Shown here: piece by piece, positions 31,998-41,765 of the stretch | Layout: each line of letters begins with the position of its first letter | Numbering within the stretch: the stretch's first letter is position 1 | NCBI GenBank assembly: GCA_025201365.1 | Contig: JAIXMF010000003.1 | Location: forward strand, 620,001 to 684,000 | Reading direction: 5' to 3' | DNA from: Syncephalis plumigaleata | Taxonomy: Eukaryota > Zoopagomycota > Zoopagomycetes > Zoopagales > Piptocephalidaceae | DNA length: 64,000 bases | The notes under the pieces: model-generated | The model's input: only the letters and a program-made list of their open reading frames with translations | Database searches by the model: none | What the model was told of the DNA's origin: nothing | Program-made: the position numbers and the translations under genes

Positions 31998-34542
31998 ATG
32001 AAGTTCTCTGCCGTTATCGCTATTGCCGTCGCCGTTATCGCTCTCACCAGTTTGGTCGCCGTTGAAGCTGGTCCCACATTGATTCGTCGTGGTATGTCTG
32101 GCCGTGACTCTATCAATTGATGTACTAATCGTAGTCTATTGTCTCATTGTCTACTGATGATTACTGATAGCTGGTAAGGTCATGTATATTAAATGGTTGT
32201 TTTGACGTGCTAATCACATCGTAATGTTTATTCTACCTATTAATTTGTTAATGATAGAGGGTAAGCTATTATATTGGCCATAGCAACAATCATGCTAATA
32301 GTAATATAAATCATGTGTGATTACCATTTCAAGGGCCCGTAAGTTATCATTCTGATTGTAATAAACAGAATACTAACTATAATTTGTCACACAATCGGTA
32401 TACTTGTCTATCACAGTGCGTAAGTTATCATTCTGATTGGAATCTATGAATGTACTAATCACGCTATGACACATGATCCACGTACACTTCTATATGATAG
32501 ATTGTAAGTCATTTTTCTGACCGTAATGAGTGAGATATTAATTACAACGTGGCACATGATTTCACTATGATAGAAAGTAAGTTATCATCCTGACTGCAAT
32601 GAATCGACGTACTAATTTTAGTATGACACATGATCCATGTATGTTCCCGTATGATAGATCGTAAGTTATCATTCCAATGATGCTGTACGGTGCACTAACT
32701 ACAATATGGCACATAATACATATGCTTGTATACGATAGAGCGTAGGTTATCATTTTGGCAGTAACGTATGAGGTACTAACTACGCTATGGCACACATTTC
32801 ATCTGCGTTTTTTGTATAATAGAACGTAAGTTATCATTTCTAATCGTAATCTATGAGGTACTAATCACGCTATGACACACGATCCACATACGTTCTTGTA
32901 TGATAGAGAGTAAGTGATCGCCTTAAACCAACGTACGATGTACTAACTGTAGTATGACACGCGATCCATGCGTATGTCCCGGTATGACAGTGTGTAAGTT
33001 GCCATTCCATTTACAAACTATGGTGTACTAATGATGATGTGGCATACGATCCATACGTATATCTGCCCATAACAGTGTGTAGGTTACCATTCTGATCGTA
33101 ATGAATGGATGTACTAACTATGATATCGCATATGATTCACCTATGTTCATGTATGATAGTATGTAAGTAATCATTCCGCTCATAATACCTGATGTACTAC
33201 TAACTGCGTTGCACATAATCTATACGTGTTTTCGTATGATAGGAAGTAAGTTACCATTTTTACTGTAAAGAATGAATGAGTACTAATCACGTTATGGCGC
33301 ATGATCAACGTATGTTCCTGTATGATAGAACGTAAGTTATCATCTCGATTGTAATCTATAGATGTACTAAGCACGATATGACACACGATCCACACACGCT
33401 CCTGTACGATAGAGTGTAAGTGAATATGGCTGGCTGTAATGTACGACGTACTAATTATGCTATGGTATGCGATTTACACATGTTCCTGTACGATAGGACG
33501 TAAGTCATCATTCCGGTTATAACTATGGTATACTAATTACACTATGACACACGATCCACACGTTCCTGTATGATAGAAAGTAAGTAATTATTCTGATTGC
33601 AACGTATGAAGGTACTAATTATACCATGCCACATGATCCACGTATGTTTGTGTATGGCAGCCTGTAAGTGATCATTCTGGCTGCAATGAATGGGATGCTG
33701 ACTACAATACGGCGCATGATCTACCAATGTTTGTGTATGATAGGGAGTAAGTTACCATTACGACCGTAATGAATGAATGATGTACTAATCGTAACGTGAC
33801 GCATGATTTCCTTATGATAGACCGTAAGTTACCATTCTTACCGTAATGAATGGCGTACTAATTATAACGGGGCGCATGATTCCTTTATATTTTTGTATGA
33901 AAGCTTGTAAGTTGACATTTCAATCGTAATGAATAAGTACTAATCGCAGTATTGACACATAATCCACATATGTTTCTGTATAACAGTTTGTAAGTAATCA
34001 TGCTAACTATAATGAATGATGTACTAATGATAATATGGCATATGATTTCCATACATTTATGGATAACAGTGCGTAAGTTACTATTCCTGATGATAGCATA
34101 TGGGTGTATTGATATTAATACGGCGTATGATCTACCAATGTTCATGTATGATAGGATGTAAGTGATCATTCTAGCTGCAATGAATGGCGTACTAACCACA
34201 ATACGGCACATTATCTATGTATGTTTGTGTACGATAGGACGTAAGTTACTATTCTAACCGTAATGAATGAGGCACTAATTACAATACAATCTACATCACC
34301 TGGACGATAGCGATAAGCGGTAAGTAATAATCCACATGCTAATCATACTCATACTAATCCATTATGATTACAGGACAAGACAAGGGCATCGTCAAGTAGA
34401 TATTATAGGTATTCAAGTCAAGAATGGATTAGTGCAAGACCCTTTAGTGTCCATGTCATTCAAGTCATTATTCCTTGATACAACAACAACAAGCATATCT
34501 ACAAGTCCCTTACGTCTATTCATCCATGGTCCTATTACATAA
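31998..34542 (+). CDS. Micro-exon gene: secreted Cys-containing peptide encoded one codon per exon
   Basis: Exon 1 (31998-32091) encodes a signal peptide ending VAVEA and then GPTLIRR. After it I read 27 tiny exons and a final one. Exons 2 and 3 are three bases (32171, 32258) and exon 4 is five (32334-32338), which resets the phase to zero. Twenty-three exons of exactly three bases then start at 32417, 32501, 32574, 32658, 32739, 32823, 32907, 32991, 33076, 33160, 33243, 33329, 33413, 33497, 33577, 33661, 33744, 33821, 33904, 33987, 34070, 34155 and 34238. A nine-base exon (34311-34319) contains TAA, and the last exon starts at 34374. Each gap is a full intron: donor GTAAGT, branch TACTAAT, acceptor ATAG or ACAG. 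The short product is 59 residues with Cys at 36, 43, 44 and 56 (C-X6-CC-X11-C). An alternative acceptor would give about 114 residues. Function unknown; secreted by prediction. Confidence 0.72.
32092..34310 (+). repeat. Array of about 84-bp intron-plus-codon units
   Basis: Spacing between successive three-base exons is mostly 83-86 nt, with a few units of 73-81. The units are degenerate relatives: GTAAGTTATCATTCTG at the start, TGTACTAATCAC in the middle, TATGACACATGATCC next and TGTATGATAG at the end. The three bases between ATAG and the next GTAAGT are the most variable part. This is neither a CRISPR array nor a simple minisatellite, because the conserved blocks are precisely the splice signals. 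Confidence 0.9.
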
Positions 34543-35480
34543 ATATTAATCATTGATTGAATAAATATGTAATGCTATAGGGCATTCTTCTACTCTATTC
34601 ATCGTCCGATTCTTTCTTCTACTCCAACTATGCTTATTATTTATCGTGTGCCATGAATGAGCATTGTATATCGAGTGAGGTCATCGAATATTGATTACAC
34701 GAGTGCTATTTCATCACATATGTCAGTATCCTTAGAACTATGCTTCCTACATATTGTCATTACACTTGGATTACAACCAGTCATAACTATGTCTAGTGTT
34801 GCTGTAATACTAGGAACAAAGACAACGTCTACGTTTCTATACTTTAATGCTTAAACGATACAACAGCATGGAAGTGAGTGATGACAACAGTGATCAATGG
34901 GAGTGGTGAAAACACGATTCGATACACATACAAGTGATTACGGAGGACGTAGTCAAGTGTAAAAAAGGGAAGAAAGAGAAAGAGAGGTAATTGCAACGGA
35001 TACGTATTCTTCAATAGCACATCGTGACACCATTAACAATTTGATTTTATTAGCCTATACACACATTACATTTATGCGGTTGTTAGCCAAATAATCAGGC
35101 AAACGAAATAAAGTTGATTAACTAATTACTATTCATAATGGATATACTCGTCTCATTGCAATAGTCGACACCTTTTTAGCACTCATTAATGCTTATAGTG
35201 GAAAGTGACGCGTAAGGAAAGAGAGAATAATCGCCGCTTAGACACGTTTAGAATTACCGCTTTTATATAGATACTCCACGAACACACGATCATCTTATAC
35301 GTAATTAGTATTATTTTATTCGTGATTCAACGCTGACTAAGCTAGTTACCCTAATAACCAGTATCAACGAGTGTTGAACAAATGCATGTAGATCAAAGGC
35401 CGTTGCGTGATCATGTTACACTGAGTAAATGAAAAATCACGTGATGTTAACATTTCGATTTCTAAGCTTCAATCGCGATT
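34543..35480. other. Non-coding region downstream of the micro-exon gene
   Basis: 3' flank with AATAAA-like signals (near 34560); otherwise AT-rich with no gene recognised. Confidence 0.5.
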
Positions 35481-35837
35481 ACTTTAATATAATACCAGGG
35501 CTTGTCAGATGACTATTTTGCAATTACCGAGTAGCTATAAGAGAGCGTGCTCCTCGGCAGCCTTCTGTGCTGACCGAGCTTACTTCCCTTCTTGCATTCA
35601 TCTTCTTTACGCTGCCTTCTAGTCGCCACGTCTTGTTGTCGTATCTTCATATGGATACGATCGTTTCAGGGCTTTGCTGGGCCTTGCAGATGGATGGATG
35701 GATGGATGGATGAAATGACACGTCATTATGGACAGGTATTTCTCCACTCCAATTCCCCTCCTTTTGATGCAAGCCACTGTAAACTATCGTATCTATATGT
35801 TGATTACGGCAGTTATACAAGACCATGATCATTAGCA

Positions 35838-35952
35838 AGTTGCACCGCTAGATAGTCATCCCTCGCATAAGTATATGACTGGGTGCAACTAGCTAATGGT
35901 TATGGTTGTGGTGGTTAGCTGAGCCATGACTAAGTGGTGGTCATGGCTTAGC
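35838..35952. ncRNA. Candidate structured RNA: cluster of three hairpins
   Basis: Outer stem AGTTGCACC (35838-35846) pairs with GGTGCAACT (35882-35890), enclosing AGTCAT/ATGACT. AGCTAA/TTAGCT follows (35891-35896 with 35915-35920). Then AGCCATGAC (35922-35930) pairs with GTCATGGCT (35940-35948), extended by GCT/AGC. The family and strand are unknown. A GGAT run lies just upstream (35690-35712). Confidence 0.35.
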
Positions 35953-36102
35953 AGGGTAAGAGAAATGGAGTGCTTATACTGAGGAGAGGGTTGAGGTTCG
36001 CTATTGGCTTCATACGATGTATGGAAAGAACGTAGAGGTGAGTAGTAGTATCTCTACGTTTCCTCTTCCCCTCCTTTCCTCTCCCTCCCCTCTCTTTATT
36101 GC

Positions 36103-36420
36103 TTACCTGTGCGTCTACTTTATGTGGTAACACAGGTAAACAATACCCGGGCTACATCTGATCAATGTAGTCCTTACGTGGTGCGTCTAATACATGCCCA
36201 CGTAAAAATGGCAGTCTAATCCAATCTTTATTGGGTTGGACTGCCACTCCCAAAACAAGAGCTCTATAATGTTAACGGTTGCACCAACGATGTACGCTCA
36301 CACCCTTCTAGAATGGTTGTTGTGATTGCGCTCGTTGTTTGCCAGACAAAGTGCTATTACGCCTCCGCTTATGAAAGCCCTCTTGGCGTGCCATGCCATT
36401 CTAGGGTCATCTACAAGCTG
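36103..36420. ncRNA. Candidate structured RNA: four consecutive hairpins and a downstream long stem
   Basis: TTACCTGTG/CACAGGTAA (36103-36111, 36131-36139); GGCTACAT/ATGTAGTCC (36150-36157, 36165-36173, one bulge); TTACGTGG/CCACGTAA (36174-36181, 36198-36205); and a 13-bp stem GGCAGTCTAATCC/GGGTTGGACTGCC (36210-36222, 36233-36245) that needs G-U pairs. Further on, CTAGAATGG (36308-36316) pairs with CCATTCTAG (36396-36404), followed by ACA at 36413. An ANANNA-type box (ACAAGA, about 36257) lies between the two parts, so an H/ACA-like RNA is one reading. I see no match to U1, U6, SRP or RNase P cores. Confidence 0.4.
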
Positions 36421-36559
36421 GACATACTATTTATTACAACTCTCTCACTCTATAAAACACATTCCATTCAAAATCATTGATTTATTTGCTTTGTTATAAT
36501 AAAGACGGTATATTACCAATAATTTCATTAAAAAAACCTATTATCTCATTACAATTATT

Positions 36560-36673
36560 ACTGAGCACTTGTCATTGCATTTACATCTAAATGGGTAAGT
36601 TTTACATCATAACTATTATTTATTCATAAACATAAAGGGTCAACCGCATTAATCAGGAGGGAAAAGTCCTGTA
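36560..36673 (+). repeat. Dispersed repeat, fragment D
   Basis: The ACATCTAAATGGGTAAG block and the AAAAGTCCTGTA end resemble the tails of copies A-C. It ends at the stop codon of the glutamate-cysteine ligase gene, and so may lie in its 3' UTR in antisense. Confidence 0.45.
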
Positions 36674-39409
36674 TTATGCAAACTGGCCTAGTAACTCTGG
36701 TGCTTTGTCACTACCATTACCAATGGCATCCATAGCTCGTACTAGATCGTAGTTAATCTGTTGACTAACCACCGAATCATGCTTATAATCCGGATGATTT
36801 TGTACAAATTTACGTATCCATGCGGCTGTTGTCATTAATGTACCTAAACAAATAAACAAATGAATAACCAAAGATATCTCTCTCTCTATTTATGTTCTAC
36901 AAGTTTACTTACCATTGGCACGAGCACGTATAAATGCAAGATAACGAGAAAGATAACAGCCCGTCTCGACATCCATATTAATCGAATTTAAATAGGAATG
37001 AATAATTGGAATCAATCCAGGGAATGAGCCCTCCTATAGAATGTCATTCATCGTGATAAGTGGATGTGAGATCATAGAAGATGCCGTATACAACTAGCTC
37101 ACCTTTTGTCCATTAATGATCTCATCGATAGACATGAGCTCGTACTCATCCTCCACCGGTCCCCATGGTATATCATCGGTGCCCATGACTTGTTTGCGGA
37201 AGTAGAATTTCTCATTGAGTACCGCTCCTCGATGATGTGCTCGTTTCATATTCTCATCCACCTAGTTGGAGTAGCAGCTTAGTATCTCTATGATGTGTAC
37301 ACACTAGTAGTCCATGTCAATGTATTCACCTTAGACATGGGAATGTAAAAGTTAAGATTAAAGCTAAGCATGGCTCGTGTTAATAACACGACAAAGATGG
37401 CGAATGCTGCATTCTCAAAGTCTGTCAGTTGTATCTCCATCGATCGGAATTCAACCCGCCAACCGATATCCGCATTGGGTGGTGGTGGTTTGAATCGCAT
37501 TGTTTGCCAGTTGGTCGATTGAATATTCTATGAATCGCGTATGGCTGGTTAGTATAGAGTGACTACACTCACTCTACTTGTGTATTAACTATACAATGAA
37601 TGTACCTCAAAATGATCAGATGATTTGCTGTTGTCTTGCTCGACGAGTTCACGATAAATGACAAGTGGATCACGTATAAATAAATGGGCAACATGACGTG
37701 CAAGTCGTTCATCCACATCTACATAATAATAATTATTAGTGATGATGTTGTTGTTGTTGTATTAGCATCTCATTGATAATCTACTAATCATCAACACTCA
37801 CCATTATCCATCAACTGCTGACATATATCTTTATCGTAGACTAGATTAATGTCATTATATTCAGGACGTAGTTGTTTATCCGTTGCTATGTAACAATCAA
37901 TCGAGTCATAGCGCGACTTATTAATAACGAAACGATCATGCTCCAATGGCTATTCATAGGGTAGATATAGTTATATTAGTGCTGTATTGTTTCCATTAAC
38001 TATTGTGATATATCTACCTTAATACCGCGTTCCTCATCGGTACGATCATCTACACTCTGAGCAATGACACTCCATCGACAATCGACATCGGCCAGGTAGC
38101 CACGGAAGATGGGGGCAGCTGCTGTCAATGCCAACTATAGACAACGGAACATTCAGTATGCACATCCATAAATATCCATACTCCATTCACTTACCATAAT
38201 GGGTCCAACCGGTGCCAATTGATCATAGAGACGACGTGCCTCCACGATATTACACGCTTGAAAGGTGATTTGCAAACATGAACAACCCATGCCAAATACC
38301 ATAGCATCCATGTAGATGTGATCGGGTAGAGCGGCACCTTGAGCTGCTTCTTCATCCTCGGCAAACAGATTACGATGTACAGGAATGGTGGGATCGTGGA
38401 ATGGACGCGGTGTATTTACATCGTGGAATATAGGCATATTAATGGCTACCTTGGATCCACGTCGTCTTCGAATGTTTGCCGTTAATGTACTGGGTATGAG
38501 ATAGGATTAGCGCGAGATACACCTCGTGACATCATAATGACACTTACGGAAATCGAGCATGTGGGTTGATAGCCTCATCCGGTACAAATAGACTATGACT
38601 GGACTGGCCTTCAGGTTCGGAATGAGGATCGAGAAATACGCCCGGTGCACCTAATCGTGGAAAACTAGTCATTGAAATGATAGTCTCGTTGGGTTTCAAG
38701 TATTCCCGTACAAGTGAACGTCTAATAATAATGATGATGAGGATAATAATAAAGCATTAGAATATGTATTACTATGTAGTGTAGTCATTATTGCTTCTAC
38801 ATTACCTCAATTTCATATTGAGTTCAACATTAAGTAATGAATTAAGATCGCCATTATAGGGCACACCCGGTGTACCTAATAATTATATAAATGTTCATCA
38901 TGGTTAGTCAAATAGCTAGAGACTACCACTCGCTATTCAGTCATTGTAGTAACATACCCTCCAACATGAATCGACCATATTCAGGTCGCCAGGCAGTTTT
39001 AACCTTTGCCATCTTCCTAGTAGACACGCGATAGAACTATTAAATCCACTGAATGATATTGATGATAATGCTATTAGTACTTACTCGGGATCACCTTGAG
39101 CCTCTTTCTCCTCCTTCTCCAACTCGGCTAGTATTTCAAACACGCGTAGCGATAGACGTGCATTGTGCTGTTCGTCATCATACGATATTACCATATACTC
39201 AACCTGACAAGCATAGGTTAACAATGTACGGTGTGGAATACACAGTACACGTTGCTTACCTCGTCTCCCCAACGTAAACGGTCGTGCTGTCGCTCCTTGA
39301 CTCGGTGGTATATGCTAAGAAACTGTTCAATACCATTTTGACGTACATGATTCGCGTATTGCTTTGCCTCCTTCCAGTGTAATGGTGTACCCAAGGATAG
39401 TAGACCCAT
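36674..39409 (-). CDS. GCLC: Glutamate-cysteine ligase catalytic subunit
   Basis: Joins glutamate and cysteine with ATP, the first and rate-limiting step of glutathione synthesis. About a dozen exons. The N-terminus [20 protein letters not shown] and RLRWGDE (first exon 39260-39409) match the eukaryotic GCL family, followed by [11 protein letters not shown], then the middle blocks [20 protein letters not shown] and [10 protein letters not shown]-like, the substrate loop [19 protein letters not shown], and the C-terminal [18 protein letters not shown]. These segments line up with human GCLC in order and length. Some exon frames were not joined base by base. The cofactor chemistry (sulfur amino acids) sits next to the selenocysteine lyase gene, transcribed in the same direction. 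Confidence 0.93.
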
Positions 39410-39907
39410 ATTGGTGAGAGGACACGAGTTGAATGAGGAATAGTAGTAATAACAAGAGCAACAGCAACGACTAATGAGACTATCAAATACGTCACAGAAA
39501 GAAGAGGAAGGTGAAGAAGGTAAAGAAGTGGTGGTAGTGGTGGTGTTTACGAACAAAGATTAATAGGATGCTGAGTAATCCTTATCAATTATGCTGATTA
39601 ATCCATCAATGATATTTCGATAATAAAGTTGTAGCTAATGTCTCATTGCGGCACCCTTGTCCTTACGAACACTGTGAATAATCTGAATGAAGTTCAAACA
39701 TGCAGCCATATCCCGATTCCATACACGATCATTAATAGCTACTTGTAAGTACATGACATGGCAATATCCAACTATACTAGTACACTTGTATCATCTACCT
39801 TATAGAATTGATGATGATAGTTATCGCTATCAATAAATGATCCATTACTAATACTGAATTGTTATTATTATCATGCTATATCAATTGGCATTTCTACGCT
39901 AATAATG
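39410..39907. other. Intergenic between GCL and SCLY
   Basis: GCL promoter side with a triplet-rich stretch (39425-39550) and AT-rich DNA. No gene seen. Confidence 0.6.
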
Positions 39908-40015
39908 ATGTTAACAATTGTGTTAATCTATTTATTAATAAACTGCAAATGTTAAAGGATAAATGCGCAAATTGGATGGAAAAACACTGTATCATAGCAA
40001 TTGGCTGCTTGTTAA
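39908..40015 (+). repeat. Dispersed repeat core, copy E
   Basis: GCGCAAATTGGATGGAAAAA near 39963 with about 60 nt of context shared with copy F (14540-14606, opposite orientation). It abuts the stop codon of SCLY. Confidence 0.6.
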
Positions 40016-41622
40016 TTATTGAGGAACCAATGTTTGGAATATCTTCCATATGGCGTGTATTGCATCGTCAATATGCTCTACTTGCGTGTCTCGTCCTGTA
40101 CTGAATCTAATAGAAAGACGTCCAATAGATTCAGGTACTTGCATGGCACGTAAAACTCCCGAGATACTAGTAATAAATTGATTAATGAATAACAATTCTA
40201 TTATACCAGTTGAGCAACTCATCCATGATCTTCTGTTGACTTACTTGTTACTACTGGATCCCGAATGACATGCTGAACCTGCACTCACATAAATGTTCTC
40301 CTGTGCCAATCTAGTCACTAGATCGTTTGACGATGGCCATTCAACTTTTTGTTTAGTTGTTGTTGCCGCTGTTGTATCCATCGGCACAATAGAGAAATAC
40401 GTTGTATTTGACACGCGGTTGGTCTCCTCGCCATGTATAAGCACCTGGCAATGAGGCGGCGCTCGTAGACGTAGATTCGTTTCAAATAATTGTTGTAGCA
40501 TTCGCATATGATGTACCGTTGATTCAAGTAACTCTTGTGCCATGAAACATGCCTATTATTATTATTATCACGTAATTAGTGATCCTAGTCTACCATGTTT
40601 ATTCAATCTCACACCTTGCCTAGACCGGCTAACATGGCTGTATTCTCCGTGCTATTCCAGTGTATTAATAATGATGATAATTCAATGATATTCGTATATA
40701 ATTTACCCTGCTCTAAGTCCACGCTCCTGTCCTCCACCTAGGAATATCGGCACTAATGGTGTTTGCCTCGTAGCAAGTCCACGTACATAAAGTGCACCCA
40801 CACGTGGACCATAAAACTATAGCGAGATTAGTTGTAATGATTCATTACCCATGATTCATTACTATTATGATTACCTTATGTCCAGCAATAGTAAGATAAT
40901 CAACATCAAGCTGATTCACCTGTACACGTAGCTTACCAATCGCTTGAGCTGCATCAACATGAACGTAAATACGCGATAGTGAACGTGTCACTTCATATTG
41001 ACGTAGTGCCTTAGTCAACTGAGCAATATCCATGATGACACCCGTCTCATTCTGCACCAGCATTACCGATACTAATCGTGTATTTGGTGTGATCAACGCG
41101 AGCGTGCCCTCTACGTCAAGTTGACCTGATGGCTGAAGTGGTGCATAGGATACTTGTAGCTTGTCATTGTCACTATAAGCTTGCGCGGATGCTTGTACTG
41201 AAGGATGTTCCGCTGCAGATATTACTACATGACTATCATGAAATGTCTGGATTATCGAGTGCAATACTGTATGATTTGACTCGGTGCCACCCGATGTAAA
41301 TAGAATATCTATCGATTGTTTGCATGAATATTAAACTGCTGAATAGTGAGCATACGCGTATATACTATCATGGCAATACCTTGTTCTGGTGCATCAATTA
41401 CTGCGGCCACTTGTTGACGTGCTTGTTCAATTATTTGTTTTGCTTTACGGCCTTTATATCAACACTGTTAATATAACCACGCTATTATTCTTAATATCTA
41501 TAATTACCAGCTGGTGAAGCAGAACTAGGATTGGCCCATGCTTCGTTTAGAGTCTCCGTGATAGTACGAACTACTTGTGAATCAACCGGTGTAGTTGCAT
41601 TATAGTCAAAGTAAAGAGACAT
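40016..41622 (-). CDS. SCLY: Selenocysteine lyase (NifS/IscS-fold, PLP enzyme)
   Basis: Splits selenocysteine into alanine and selenide, feeding selenium back to selenophosphate synthesis. About seven exons. The start [15 protein letters not shown] is the class V aminotransferase N-terminus. Then come [35 protein letters not shown] and the PLP Lys in DYLTIAGHK, followed by [31 protein letters not shown] and the active-site Cys in [10 protein letters not shown]. The FYGPRxGALYxRG and GGGQERxxRxGTENT segments match human SCLY more closely than mitochondrial Nfs1. No mitochondrial targeting extension precedes the start. The alternative is a cytosolic cysteine desulfurase; I favour SCLY on those motifs. 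Confidence 0.78.
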
Positions 41623-41765
41623 GGTGTAATGAATAGACAAGACCAGATAAATAAAATGACGTCAAATGGATGAATCGCGTAACTAATTAAAACAAACAAT
41701 TGAACTAGACGGTCTCCTCGATTTCTTCCCTTTTTCCTCCTTCCTCCTTACACTAGTCAATCACC

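Noticed and set aside
32092-34310. CRISPR array or plain minisatellite
   Set aside because: The 'spacers' would be three bases long and the repeats are degenerate. Conservation is confined to donor, branch and acceptor motifs, and the genome is eukaryotic.
36101-36111. U1 snRNA 5' end (CTTACCTG)
   Set aside because: The sequence is paired in a hairpin rather than free. No Sm site or U1 stem-loop order follows.
36150-36173. Hammerhead ribozyme or TPP riboswitch (CTGATC in a loop)
   Set aside because: The hammerhead core CUGANGA and GAAA are missing, and the TPP consensus arms are absent. The hexamer is simply in a hairpin loop.
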